DNA of 64,000 nucleotides from Porites lobata (lineage: Eukaryota; Cnidaria; Anthozoa; Scleractinia; Poritidae), in NCBI GenBank assembly GCA_942486035.1, contig CALNXK010000099.1:139501-203500 (forward strand). The letters are read 5' to 3'. Below the pieces are notes generated by a model, which saw only the letters and a list, made by a program, of their open reading frames with translations, was not told the DNA's origin and did no database searches. The stretch's first letter is position 1. Each line of letters begins with the position of its first letter. Of the stretch, positions 24,951 to 37,601 are shown piece after piece. A program made the position numbers and the translations under genes.

Positions 24951-25050
24951 TACCTGATGTCCCCCTCCGGCTGGTTACAATCTTGTATAGGATACCAGTG
25001 TTCTTCTATGATGACCTCTACCACGTTTTCAATGTCAAATATCAAAACCA
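24951..25050 (-). other. Conserved exon-like segment at the duplication edge
   Basis: On the minus strand this encodes NVVEVIIEEHWYPIQDC, then NQPEGDIR, followed by a donor-like CAG|GTAGTAAC. The copy at 46286-46385 is almost identical at the nucleotide level. I do not recognise the peptide, and no clear acceptor lies upstream, so its status as an exon is uncertain. Confidence 0.3.
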
Positions 25051-25391
25051 AAGACAATATGCAAAAAGAAATGTTAGTTTCGCGAAGCTTTTAGAATGAT
25101 AGGTGCCGAAACTTTTCAATAAAACACATTGCAGTGTATTGGCTTGGTAAAACTATGAAAGGTGATAATGCCCTTTATTATCGTTTTTCCCCTTACTTGA
25201 CGGGATTGTGTACAAAAAAAGGTAGTCAACTGTGAACAAATTTTATTTTGTGTCTACGGCACACTCCGTTTAATCGAATGAAACAGGCACGGTATAACAA
25301 TTCTGTCCTCTAAAACCTCCTCCTATAACGACAGGTACCTCACAATAATTCCTTCCACAAAGGTGGGGATACATAAACGCCCATCGAGTTG

Positions 25392-26903
25392 TTTGAAAAG
25401 GTTAACACAAGAACTGTAAAGATTTCAAAGGAGACAGCCAAGGTGGCGGCGGAAGTAAAGAAGGATTTTGTGATCTACAGCTCTAATTGATGATTGCACG
25501 ACGGCTAGGAGTTTAAAGGATTGTTCTATTTATGCCCCTCCTTTTGTCTCGCTCTCATAGCGAGACAAAAAGCGTGCGTCACAGTTATTGATCGCGGGAT
25601 AAATGTCAATTAACCCGACTCTCTCCTAACTGGAGCTTTTAATTTTCTAAAATTAAGAAGGTTTTTGGCTGAGACGGTTTAAAAAACCGTGCTTTCGACC
25701 ATCTAAAAACCACGGCAAGGAATAGACCGCTCGATATAAAAACGTTGAAAATAAGAACTATATTTTATTTGGCATAAATCCGTTTCTTTAATCGATATTC
25801 ATAGTCAATGACTACAATTGCACATGCGTCCCTGGTTTTGCAGGGAAGAACTGCTACAATAATTCAGTGACGTCGTGCTTGCTTTCAAGTGTATGACTGG
25901 CTCTGCTCCCACTTACCATCGAAGTTTCTATCACGTGGTGAAGTAAGTAGTCGCACGACTAGAATTTCTCAACTTTTGCAAATTCCCTTATTCTGGACAA
26001 AGGACATTCTGTAACGTAAGTCTGTGGAACAGTTTGGACAATTCCTTTAAACTCTGCAACTCTGTTCTTAATTTTAAGCATAAACTTAGAGCCAAGTTAT
26101 TCTCCGCTTTCCTTTCCTGTCAGTCTTAGCTACTTTTTTCGTTATAAAGTTTTTATCTTGTAATTTTAGCGAACGTTTTTTAGCTTTCTTATTCTTTTAT
26201 ATAAAAACATTGTATCATTGTAATTTTTAGACTTACTATCGTTTTGTCGTATTATCTTAAGTGTAATTATTGTATTCATTTGTCGCTGAAAAGCCCTCTT
26301 TAGTGAGTATCATGAAAGTTTGTATCGGATAATAGTGAGTTTCATAACATCAAATCTCACTCCTGTCCTCCGTCTAGTAGTTTTTTTTTCTTACTATTTA
26401 TTTGTGTTCTTCTCATGGCGTATAAATCTAGTTTAAGCAGCCTTGACCAAAGGCTCACTCTCCAGCCGGGGGTATCTCGATGTGCTATTGCGCGTGCGTG
26501 TCGATTCTCTTTGGTGGTAAAATTCATTTGAAAAAGATTAATGTACTTAATGCCTCAAGCTTTGAGCCACAAGACCTCCATAGTCACCGCCTCCAGTCCG
26601 TCAGGGGCTAGCCGAAGAAAGCCACTGCTGTAATCCTTTCGTCAAGTACTCGAATTGTTGAGGACGCATCCTTTCCTAAGCTACATCCTACCCACTCTGC
26701 TACTCAACGAAAAACGTTTCTTTCGATCCGTGAGACGCTCGCAGATGACATTACCGCTTGCATTGAGAGCTTATAAGTTGAGCTGAGACAGGATATATTT
26801 CCTTGTTTATGCCCCGTTAGGGAATTTATTATTCAACTACATTTAACAGAAAATACACGAAGCGAATATCCTACGATAATTTGAACATTTTGTTTTCATT
26901 GAG
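25392..26903. other. Segment present in unit A and absent from unit B
   Basis: Unit B passes directly from CCCATCGAGTTG to AGTCTTTGCAGTTAAG, whereas unit A has about 1.5 kb between the same two points. The segment holds a hairpin (TTTTGTCTCGCTCTCATAGCGAGACAAAA near 25554) and a LINE tail. Whether it was inserted in A or deleted from B cannot be decided here. Confidence 0.7.
25867..26290 (+). pseudogene. LINE (CR1/L2/Jockey-type) C-terminal RT tail
   Basis: The frame from 25867 shows AFKCMTGSAPTY, then YSGQRTFCNVSLWNSLDNSF and FKHKLRAKLF before a stop. This FKCLTGLAP / GQRTF / SLWNSL pattern is the usual end of a CR1/L2/Jockey-like ORF2. One internal stop (about 25942) is present. A T/A-rich 3' UTR-like stretch follows. 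Confidence 0.72.
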
Positions 26904-26904
26904 T

Positions 26905-28130
26905 ATAGTCTTTGCTGTTAAGAATCAAATGTTTTCCAGCGCAGGGGGAAAAGCACAAAGCCTACGAAGGACCACATATGATTACCTCAACGCTTTAATT
27001 AATTGGGGTCGAGATAATGATTTCACACATGCGTAATACAAGGTCTCGCTCGATGGTACCGTCTCCAACCGTTTTAGTGTGGTAAGGTGAAAAAGATGCA
27101 AAAAAAGCCAGTGTGAACGAAAATACTTTGCTTTGCTTTCTTCGAGATTTAAAAGGGGGACTTTTGAAAACGCATTATGTTTGGTATGCTTGAACTCCAG
27201 GTGCCAGTTGTTCAAAAGTTGGATGACTGTATTTACGATTTCGTTTGTTGTGATTTCCCAATAGCACAAGATGCTTAATCTCAACACAGTACAAGAGTCT
27301 GGAATGGAGTTATCTGACCAACGACAAGCGGGGGCAAATACAACTGATCATGATTACTGAAAAAACGGGATTACCCGTAGTAAAATGTCACCGTCAACTA
27401 GTTAACTTGCATTTTTCACCTGAGATCTACCGATAACCTACAATGGCGGGAATTTTTAACTGACAACGGACAACGAAATTTGGATTCCCCAAACCCTCCA
27501 GTAGACAAAAAAAAAATATACATGGAATTTGAGCTTCGGCAATGGCTTTAATAAACATCATAGTAAATACTTGTTGAGTAAAATTTAAAAACCTTGAAAT
27601 TGATTCTAATATTAGTAGTATAGGGCGCACCGGTTAGATCACTTTTTGGGGAGCAATCTCATTAACGAGGGCAGGAATACAGTAACGTCGTTGATGCCAT
27701 AGCCTTTTGTCTTTTCTGATGTGGTTTGCCCCGTTGGACAGGTTTGCTAGTTGTTTCTCGTTCGATAAATGTCTTGCTTTTCGCCTGCCTTAAGACTAAA
27801 AGATCTACATAGTGCTGCTTGTACTACTGACATGGATGTACTTGAAGGTAGAAATATCATTGAAAACTAGTTATGAGAGGAAGACAAGGGCATATTGATT
27901 TTTTTATTGATCAATTTTACTGGATAAACAGGCTAGACGAAAGGAAATACTTGTGACCGACACTAATATTGTCAAAGCGGAAAGGGTGGAGCTGGTGTCT
28001 TAAGTGAGCGGATTCCTTTTTTCTAAACAATTAGTTATCATATTATAAGCCTATCAAAACCAGAAGCCTATTTATCACTTTTAAAATGATTTGTTATATG
28101 TGACGGATGAAACCAATGCCTACTTGAGAG
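26905..28130. other. Intergenic region downstream of lyase A
   Basis: Duplicated at about 46760-47990, with a small insertion in B near 47040-47130. Several short open frames appear in only one copy or are broken in the other, which argues against coding. Confidence 0.5.
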
Positions 28131-31100
28131 TCACGGCACTGGTGATTTCTTTAGTTGAACCTCAACACTGAAACCATTCTTGAGATTTGGAAAGGTGACT
28201 TTTAAGCCACTGGTATCCACCCATACGTTTGCGTTGTAACTATCAGGGTTGCCGTGAGTTTGGAGGGAAACGAAGCTTTTTTGTACCTTTTTTCTCAAGG
28301 TAACCTCAATTTCACGCTCTCTGCTTGACGACTGGTACAACTCCGCTTGCCCCACGTCTTCCGAATTGGTCAAAGGAGTTGCCCCTGACTTCCTTGCAAG
28401 ATTTAAGCTTGGAGAGCTAATGCTGAGGTGAATAAACTCTGACGTTTCCTCGACCATGATAAGGCAATCTCCCGAGTTGACTTCCGCCAATGGACCAAGG
28501 CTAGTAAGTGATACGGGTGCCACTGAAGGGAAAAGGACATAGCCAGTGATAGAATGCCTGAGAGCGGAGGGGGGAGATGACTTTGTCGACCTATGAAACT
28601 GCACGATATGAGCAACGTCATTCTTTTGTAAAACTTTGTAAACTTTCGATCCTGTAGATTCCTGGGCAGTTGTAAGGTCAGTTGGTGTTGCATCATATGA
28701 TATAGTAGGAATTAAGACTGCGTACTCGTATTCAGATGAGGTTCCAGAGGGCGAATCACCGTGATCAAACCATGCAGTACCGTATATCCCTGTTGTTGGG
28801 CTCGATGCTGCTCCGCTCTCTAGCCAGGAATCCTGATTAGCAGCGTGGACTTTTAATAAACCTTTACTGCCATCTGGTATGTAGTAAAAGTTGTCTTTGG
28901 TGTCATTGAGTGTTGTATAAAGTTTTCCTGGGACTAAAGGAGTTACTACAGCAGCAGATGTCGTTACAGCACCGTTTATCTTAATGGACAACCCGCCTGT
29001 AATTTTGTCTTGAAAGAGCGTTGTTTGAACAATTCTCCCAGCAGTGTTTGATGCTGAAATGTCACTTCCTAGGCAAACCAGCAAATTTTCAAAAAAGAAA
29101 ACTGATTTTTTAAATTCAAAAGTTACGGAGTGTCGCCAATCCGTTGCCTCCAGTTCATAAGTTGGCTGTTCAAAATCCATGCCAAAAATGCCATTCTTCA
29201 ATGTGCTTGTACCCTTAAACGTCAGACCCCCAGCAAGGTTTTTTGGATTGTAAAACCTTCCCTTTGGTAATTTCAAGTCATCAAAGTCCTTTGTACCCGA
29301 AGTAGGATCAGTTTCTAAGGCAATAGTTGTTGCTCCAGGGACCTTGGCCCAATCCCAGCCATTTTCAACGTCATGTACTTCAAGGTTTGTTTCACTGTTG
29401 GCAATCAGAAGAGCTCCATGACTACCAAACATTCCAAAAACATTTTCATCATTGGAGTTCTCAAAATCCCAGAGAAAACTATTAAATCCCTTCACTGTTA
29501 CAGCCCAATCTTTGCGTCGATGGATGGATAGAACGGCAAAATTCTTGGACCAGTGACCTTCAGGGGAGGACTCGGGAGTAATGCCTTTGTTTTCCGCGAT
29601 GGTTTTAACCTATATTCGATGGATCATTAAAACATATCATGTCAAACGTACCCTACCGTACCCTTTGCTCTTGCAGAAATAACAATAAATTAATGTCAGC
29701 AAATTCTGGATATTTGATTTTTATGGGGATATCTCGTAGAATTATAGTCGCTTGAACAGGTTCATCAGCACGTGACCACAGGAAATGTTTTACTTTTCCC
29801 AAACATTTGCTCTTTTTTGAGCCAGCGACAGTCTGAATGTATTGTGCAAAATAAATACTTAGATTATATTCATTCAGCTTCTAAATACGAAGGAATGACG
29901 ATGAAAGAAAATTCTTTGAACTTTGCTGGTAAGTTAGTTATCCTTAATGTGGGAGCTGAAAACTATTTCAAAAGATCGGAGCTAGCACTTACCGCTTCCA
30001 TGACGTCCAGAGAGCCCAAACTGTTGTAATAGTACTTCGCTTTGTAACCTCCATCTTCCAAATAACTGCTCACGGATGGATCCTTATATAACCTCAAAAA
30101 CATTTCCGTTTTATTGGCGCTAGCTACACAGCCACTAGCTATTTCTGAAGGCCCAATAAGGGGATGTGAAACGCTGATATAAGCAAAGGCAGGTAAAAGA
30201 GCTTTCAGGATCAACTCGTTAGCATAATTTGGCATACGTCCGTTAACACTGTTTGGTGTGGAATACTTCACCGCAATGATACGGATAGTTTCAAGTCCCC
30301 GCCTGATGTTGTTTTCAGACGACGCCGATAAAGCGAATGCTGTTCCTTCAAGAAGGTAGTGAACCAAGGCTGCGGTATGTAACGCCTGTGGCACATAAGC
30401 GGATCCATAAAAAGCTTTATGATGATGCCCAACAAAGTCAGGTTTGATGACTCCTCCGAGACCCTCGTTCAAAGCCAGAGCATTGTTCATCCACCGAACT
30501 AAAGCATCCATGTCCCGAATTTTGGCTTTGAAATCATCATCAGTGTTACTTGGCATTATTAGGACAATCATCAACCTAAATAACATCAGCGTGATCATGC
30601 GGTCAGTAGTCGTTCCTTTGATTTCAAAAGTTGGTGATTGATAAATCTCTCCAAAATCGTTGTACCATTTGGCTGTCTTTATCAAGTCCAACAATCTAGA
30701 ATCATTTATTGGTTTCCGCAGAGAATCTTTAAGAAGAAACAAAGAGTGCATAAATCCAGCACCATCTATATTCCATTCGTGGTCTAAACATCCAAGACCA
30801 CTTCCGTCTGCAAGGCCTTGTTGTTTTACATAATTTAGAAGGTTGTTAATCTTGTTTAGACGGTGAATGTTGAGTCGTTTTATCGCATTTTCTACCTGTT
30901 CTGAGCTAATGGGTCCAGACGCAGGAAGGTAGCTTTTAAATTGGTCTACCATATTTCTGTCTCTACCTGCAATGGCTCTGCATGCACTGTTTTTGGCTGC
31001 TGGAGTGTTAAGATCATTCAGATAGGCAGCGACAGTGTCTCTTATTTCTGGGATCCGTGACCTTATATAATATTCCAGCGACAAACGAAAGAGGATTTTT

Positions 31101-32536
31101 TCCATTATCTCTCCAAACTTCTTTGGATATCTACAGTCTCGGCAGAAGAGAGGTGGTCCAATAACTCTATGACTTGAATCGAAAACTAGAGCATCATAAT
31201 CTTGATGTGCCTTCCTAAAAGGCCCTTCGAGCGAATTCCATCGCTTTTCAAGGAAGCTACCAGCAGGAAATTTGACAGTACTTTTCGCCTCATCGCAGTA
31301 CCAGTTGTTCAGACGGCTTTCGATCATTTCCAAACTGATTTTTTTAGAGACGTCAATTGTTAGAGGTGAGGGTAGAATGGTTTGTTGGCTCCACTTGTAA
31401 GTCTGTTGCCATGTGTTACTAGGATCATACAGATCCAGGCCAAATGGACTGATGGGAGGAACAACTTTGTCACGTGATTGTTTTGCCATACTCCTAACAA
31501 ATTGGAGCAAATCTATGTAAATTGTATCCGCCTCCCTAAGTACAAAGTTCACCTCATCGACTTTAGTCGGTCTATCCAAGCCATCACTGGCCAGTTTGCA
31601 TTCTTGAAACTCTACCCAAACTCCTCTCCACCCTTCAAAGGCCAAATGAGCCGTGAAAGTGGCGACAAGAATGCCAGAATTTTTAAATTCTACTTTTAGG
31701 GTTTTTCCTAGTGATGGCCGTTCTTTGTAAAACCAGACTTTTACTCCTCCCTTTCTAAGCCAATTGGTTGGAATTTCTGAGCCCGATGGAAATTTTAGTT
31801 TCAATTTTGGGTTAGGAGAAGCACTAGGTGGTTCCCATTTCAAAGAATAGCTTCCATGCTTGACAGTCACTGGGTTAGTGGTTTTAGCGGATTGCGTCAC
31901 GATTCCAGGAGCTGCGGGGGTAGCTTGAAAACAATTCAGTTCTGATGCAGTCTCGAAGTCAAATAGCGTATCATACTGGTGGGTGCAAGGGGGTGGGCCT
32001 AAGAAAGTAAATGAAACACAGGTTAATGCAGGTGTAGGGTGGATACCAACATTACATTGTCCGGTTTGAAAAAAGTGCACAAAAGTTCAAGGACAAGACA
32101 AATATACAACTGTCATTTACTCTTCACTATTATTTGCATAGTAAGTAATTTATCCCAGTGAGTTGGACCAGAAAAATGTTGAACCTAATTAAGAGAGTCA
32201 AGGAAAGCCAAAAATTTAGAGACCATATAATATCCGTATGATTATTAATGTCATGAGCTTGGAAACACTGAACACATATGCAACAGCTAATATTAAAGTT
32301 ATTAGCCCTACAATTCAAAAAAGAAAGACGAAAATGCTTCTTGTGTTACCCAGTGAACAATTGGAGGGCAAATTTCATTGCATGGCCTTAAAGTTGGGGT
32401 TAAGATTTTATGCTACTACAATGTACTGGGCTAACTGTGATATAAGGTACCTACTTTGAGCTCTTGTTGCCGGAACGATAGACCAGACAAAGCAGAGCAG
32501 TCGAAGAGCAAGAAACTTCAATATGATCAATCCCAT
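28131..32536 (-). CDS. Chondroitin ABC lyase-like protein, copy A (PL8-type)
   Basis: Secreted family-8-type polysaccharide lyase homologue, expected to cleave chondroitin/dermatan-type glycosaminoglycans by beta-elimination. Exons (minus): 32536-32455, 31998-29993, 29609-28131; phases 1 and 0; 1188 aa. Residues 1-26 are a signal peptide (FLALRLLCFVWSIVPATRA, cleavage before Gln). About 40-205 is the N-terminal beta-domain (FDFE, GGVKVWFYKE, GWRGVWV). About 206-696 is the alpha/alpha-toroid, with FCRDCR, DHEWN (433-437), HHKAFY with His553/554 and Tyr562, and Arg615 in VNGRMP. Exon 3 (697-1188) is the C-terminal beta-sandwich with Glu746 in WDFEN and the SHGALL stretch. No internal stop. Copy B is a very close tandem duplicate. 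Few introns and bacterial-looking domain order fit lateral acquisition, but that is inference. Confidence 0.92.
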
Positions 32537-32539
32537 ACT

Positions 32540-34974
32540 TGTACCTAGAATGATGTGAAATAGGGTAATCTAAATTAAAAATCTGGAATCTCAGTTACCT
32601 TTTTTATTTTTACAATTGGCATCAAAAAACATGCTGAAAATCCGCGAATATTTTAAGAGAAAGAGCAGTTGCCCTCTGAATAATTTTCTTTGCTTGGTTT
32701 CCACCGAAAATAGGAAGAAGTGCAAAAGGGATAGGCATGTTTGTGGGAAAGTAACGTCACGTTAGTAACTCTAGGCCTTAGCAGGTCTCGGAAAGAGACT
32801 ATAATGCTGCTCTAATTTCCTTATCGAATTTTGGCTATTATTCTACTTATTTTTGTTTCAATATTTTTTGAAACATAAAAAATTATCAAGAAGAATTAAA
32901 TATAATTTGACATCTTAGTGCAAATAAGCCATAGCACAAGTTCAAGGAACGCGACTGGCAGATCATAGTGTGACCTGTTTAGTAACAATGAGTGTGACTG
33001 GTGTGGAAAAAAGAGGTTAAAGTTCAGAAGGTACGATAAAGATTTCTTTAATTATGGACTTCACTTTCACGGATTTTTACTGATACAGAAACATACCAAA
33101 AATATGCTATCTACAAGGGTAGCAAGAACTTTATCAAATACAGTCCAGGAACTTGCAGTTGAAGCTCGTAAACTGGAAAGACGGTGGAAACTTTGACAAC
33201 AGTTTGAGTTATAAAGAAAGGTTCGAAAAAGAGCAGGAACTGAAGTTCAAGTTCAACATATCCTGGATTCAGTTATAACTAGCCTGACTTATCTTTTGTT
33301 GACAAGTTGTTTTCAAACTTTTTACTTTCGTCTGTCATAAAAATTCTAATGCGGACGACCCTAAATAAGATAGAAAGAGCGTATTCTCCCTTGCCATAAA
33401 GGCATCAGAAAGTTTTTGTTTAGATTGTTGTTTTAAGAGGACAAAATGATGTATGTTTGAATGGTTGTTAATTTTTACGATTTCGACAAACATCTTGTTT
33501 TAAACATATAGTAAGTTAACTGGGAAAACGTAACGTCTGAAAATTAATCTGAATGCTAACAAAGCCAAATGCCGTAAAAATAAGGATCTGAAGTTCAGTT
33601 TAAAAGACTGAGGTTCCCCTGGTTCCAGTTGGTTACAAGGCAAATCTTAACAATATTTCGCAGTGAGTCTAAACGAGTTTTAAACATTGATGAATGAAGA
33701 CTTAGAAAGGCGCATTGTTTTACTTGGATCATCACTTTTCATTTTATGTCAGAAAAAACAAATACGACCGACAAACAAACTTTTTAAAAAAATTTGAAAA
33801 TCATAATTTCTTTGTTTTTAAAGTGATGGTAAGTTCTAAAAAAATATGTCCCATACCTCAAGACAATCAACTTACCATTTGGTTGAAATCCGCTCCAGTG
33901 CAAGTGCCGGCTGTACCAATTTTTGATCGTAGTTTTGTGATCATATGTCATAATTTATGTACAACGTAAAATTTCATTGTGCTTGAATATCATTATCATT
34001 GCGTTTGCAGGTGTAGTACTTCATCATGAATGGGCGCCATGCTCCGATAAAATGAAGGTGGCTTTAAGGTGGGGTAGCTGTAGACAGTTTTAGGTGAATT
34101 CCGGGGTGAAAGCTGATGATGTGAAACAGCGCGTGTTGCCAGGGTCACAGCATGACGCCAAAGACTGTTATGTTTAAAGATTCAAAACGAATCCTTGCTT
34201 CCATAAAATTTAAAACTTCTTAAGTTATATCGTAATTTAATGGAATTATCAGTTACAAAAACAAAAAAATTGCGTTGTAATTGACCAGAGTGTCTTGTTA
34301 TTCCTTCTATATTTAACTGTTGTCCTCTCTTCCTCAACAAATAAAAACAAAGCGAATAGAACGATAAATATATTGTCTACTATTGTCTTCTCCAAGTCGA
34401 TTCAGCCGGTATATACATATTGGGGCAAGAGACTATATTGTGAAAGTGCCCGTTTAGAAATGCAAAGACCTAAGACAAAATAGACAAGAAAAATTTACAT
34501 TTTCGCGTTCGTCAGATCGCATCCTAATCTTGGTGTTCCTGTGGTACAAAGCCAGAAATTTTCGATGTATCACCGACCACTGCCGATTAGCCTCCCCTAT
34601 TAATTTTATCGGGGGCATCTCGGCCGGGAAACTGGACTCCCTTCAAGTCCATTTCGTTTCCGTAAGTGACGAACTGGGATTCCTAATCAATGATTACTTC
34701 TTGTAATAATTTTAATTGTGAAGATTATTTAAAACAGCGAAATTTCACTAAGTTATAGTTTATTTCCGCAAATTTCTTTGTCATGTTTGTGTTTTAACAG
34801 TATTTGAATAACTAAGAGTTAAGTAAATGACAATCCATTAAAGGAGAAAGTAGGTGGTATTTGAAATAACTAAAAGTTTTTGAAGCTAAATTTCAAGGAT
34901 GAAATGTGCAAACCTATTTGGGGTGTCCTGGAGCTGGAAATTACACGTCTGCTTGCCATGACTGACCAGTGTCA
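32540..34974. other. Upstream region of lyase A
   Basis: Matches 52450-55053 in unit B. No gene is recognised. The TATA box seen in unit B at 53174-53181 corresponds here to a degraded AGTTATAACT near 33271. An 84-codon open frame at 33715-33969 has a counterpart in B (53602-53895), but both are low-complexity and unrecognised. Confidence 0.45.
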
Positions 34975-34980
34975 CATGAC

Positions 34981-35562
34981 AGTAGTATAGGAGGGACCGA
35001 ATTAACCTCTTTTTTGGGGGGGGGAATCTCATTAAGGTGGGGGGAATAAATTAACGTCGCTGACGTCATAGCTTATTGTATTGATCTCACGAATAAAATG
35101 CGCAGGAATCTCATAAAGATAAGGTCATGTGCTATTTTTATCTTGTGGCGGTCATGGTTGGTTTAACCGGTTTGACAGGTTTCAGTTATTTTCGGAAGAT
35201 GATGTCATATGTATTCCGGGGTACTATGATGTCATAGTTGTTTTGATTGGTTGACCGGAATTAGAAAGACGCTCATTGGCTGTCTCGTTTGACGAAGCAT
35301 TCTGGTTGGTTGCCGTATTTTTTTTTATTGTTTGAACGGCATAAAAGCCTGCTCACTGCCTTCCCGCATACTAATTTGGATTTCCTGCATACTAATTAAG
35401 TGTCTTCCTCCATATATAATGAAGTGGATAGGTTTACTAATGAGTGTCACTCTACTACAATAGGAACAATAGGCTTGCCTAGACTTGCCCGGGCTCTTTT
35501 AACGGTGATTGTAGAATCTATTCTATCTTCCAAATAAAAGGGCGCTCTCCGTTCAGCATTTT
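34981..35562 (+). repeat. Left terminal inverted repeat of the Polinton-like element
   Basis: It is the reverse complement of 44877-45455 with scattered mismatches, from AGTAGTATAGGAG to CTCTCCGTTCAGCAT. It contains an inward-facing CATAAAAG (about 35340) that could serve as a TATA element, and GTCATAGT/ATGATGTCAT motifs near 35200-35240. Confidence 0.88.
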
Positions 35563-36057
35563 ATTATTGTCACAAACTCCAGTAAATAATATTTTTGAGC
35601 GGATAGCTTCCAAACATACTAGTCAACGGTCCGAAAACAGTACTCGACTTAAAACTATTCACTGTGACCAGAGATAAATATTTTTATTCTACAAAACCAT
35701 TGATTCTGTTTTGTCAATATAATTCAACCTTCAAACGTTTCTAGACTGTGGTATCGAGCGTTAACCATTAACAGGTTGGCCTTTTTCCTTTTAGACCTGT
35801 ACCATACGAAACAAAACGAACGCAAGCGAACTGTATTTTATTATTCATCGCAAACTAATTTAATATACACTGAGCCAACATGAACGCTTGTCGCATAAAT
35901 TATCCACGGGAATCAACTCAATTATATATAAACAATGGCGGGATTAATACGCGCGTGCTACAACCAGACTACACCTTTCTTTCGGTTAAAAAATACATTT
36001 ATTGATAACAAAACCATCAAAGTGTTACAACAATAGATGAATAGACAGAGTTCCGGC

Positions 36058-37211
36058 TTAGTCTTCGGGAACAGTTTGTTTGACAAACAATCGATTGAGT
36101 AAGAATTTCCGCTTATCGATGGCAAGTTCTGTCGATTCCAGCCAGTCATATCCTTCTGTGTCTTTTAGATCTTGGCGGGTTTCCATCACTTTTCGGAATG
36201 TCGGATCTTTCTTCATTGCATGCATCCACTGTAAAAACTCTAATATATAGATTTAGCCAGGGCTAAAAGCGAAGCTCTCTTTAATATTTATGGATTCCTC
36301 AAAGAAAATATAAAATTGATGAATACTAAAGACAAGTTGAAAGCAACGAAAACGCTAAAAACAACAACAATAGATCTAATTAGCAAAAAAACAACTTTGC
36401 ACGTGCAGCACACTTTTTTTCTAATTAGCAAAAAAACAACTCTGCACGTGCAGCAGTTTTTTTTTTGTACATTTCCTTACCGTTGTTTTACACGACTAAC
36501 GTGAAACTTCTTTTAGCTTCCTATCTACGCGTTTTATGGAGGAAATGTTTGTGTTCCTGTTCATTCTATTTTTTCACTGCCGCTGCTTCTTCACATTAGC
36601 AGCCGCTAGCATTCTTCATTTTCTAACCGCCGCTATATAATTTTCATGTTTGTCTTCCAGCGGCATTAGTCTCCGTTGTTATTTATTTCACGGTCCTGAC
36701 AAGTGTGACACTTGACATCGGCTTACATGAAGTGTGTGTACGGGTGGGCGGGTGGGCGGGCGGGCGGGCGGGCGGGCGGGCGGGCGGGCGTACGCTACGT
36801 CATAACCAAATTTAATCGGATGGATAGTTTACCAAATTTTCTTACCCATGGTGCTCCGCTGGCGCGCTTCGCGCGCGAGAGCTCCGCTAAGAACACTTTT
36901 CTCAATTCCTTTCTATATACTGGAAGCAAAGCATTTTCAGCTTTAATGCGGGCCACTTCAGGCGAGTCTCCGTTTTGTTCATACTCGTTGATCAGAGCTT
37001 CGAGCTGGGCTTCGTGGCGATTACAAACTTCATTTTGAATGCGTGACCAAGGATCTACATGCTCCTCCTCCTCTCCGGAAGAGTCCATTTCTTCGCTAGA
37101 TTGAGAACTTTGAGATGATTGTTCGCTTTCTTGTGAGCTTTCAATATCGTCGTCATCATCTTCAAAATTTCCATATCCTTTTTGAACGAAATGATTATAA
37201 TTGCTGAACAT
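36058..37211 (-). CDS. Spliced acidic protein of the Polinton-like element
   Basis: Two exons on the minus strand: 37211-36846 (122 codons) and 36228-36058 (56 codons plus stop), joined in phase 0 across a 617-bp intron (donor TGG|GTAAGA, acceptor TTTTTACAG|TGG); 178 aa. Residues 17-50 are an Asp/Glu/Ser-rich acidic run. Then come a PWSRIQNEV segment, a helical stretch with LLPVYRKELRKVFLAEL, and, in exon 2, WMHAMKKDPTFRKVM followed by IDKRKFLLNRL. The GTG-initiated longer frame is rejected in favour of the first ATG at 37211. I recall similar unnamed proteins beside such ATPases in cnidarian genomes, but could not check. Function unknown; the acidic N-terminus and basic C-terminus suggest a nucleic-acid or virion-core role only as speculation. 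It is divergent to the zinc finger/ATPase genes. Confidence 0.72.
36741..36790. repeat. (GGGC)n microsatellite
   Basis: About twelve tandem GGGC units, two with a T substitution, lie inside the intron of the acidic protein gene. The G-runs could form a quadruplex on the plus strand. Confidence 0.9.
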
Positions 37212-37330
37212 TGTGATCCGAACTGCACGAGGTTTAAGAACTGACTGAATCAGAAACAGCGGCTTACTTCTTTTATAGCTATCGATGGAGGCAAGGCTGC
37301 AAAGCACAACGGAACTCTATGAACTTTCAT

Positions 37331-37515
37331 TGTACCCTTCCTGTACCCCTACTGTACCCCTCCTGTACCCCTCCTGTACCCCAACTGTACCCCTCCTGTA
37401 CCCCTCCTGTACCGCTACTGTACCCCTCCTGTACCCCTACTGTACCCCTCCTGTACCCCTACTGTAACCCTCCTGTACCCTTCCTGTACCCCTCCTGTAC
37501 CCGTCCTGTACCCCT
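37331..37515. repeat. 11-bp minisatellite, about 17 copies
   Basis: Tandem units of TGTACCCCTCC / TGTACCCCTAC with few changes fill the gap between two divergent genes of the element (starts at 37211 minus and 37602 plus). The open frames seen in it are artefacts of an 11-bp unit that cycles through all frames without stops. Confidence 0.92.
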
Positions 37516-37601
37516 GAATTCTCTTAAGTACTCCCCACCATTGTAAAATAACTATATATTAAATGATTCTGTTAACTGTGAGTCATTTTTCATAAGCAGT
37601 C

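Noticed and set aside
33715..33969. Open frame shared by units A and B (53602-53895 in B)
   Set aside because: Shared only because the segments are recent duplicates; length and ends differ, and no domain or splice model supports it.
36741..36790. GGGC array considered as a CRISPR-like or telomeric repeat
   Set aside because: No spacers and a 4-bp unit: it is a simple microsatellite.
36795..37307. Single 170-codon frame as the full acidic gene
   Set aside because: Its first codon is GTG, and its 3' end runs through a good splice donor; the two-exon model from the ATG at 37211 gives a better conserved C-terminus.
37285..37546. Overlapping Pro/Tyr/Cys-rich open frames in the 11-bp array
   Set aside because: An 11-bp repeat cycles through three frames without stops, so open frames are automatic and not evidence of a gene.
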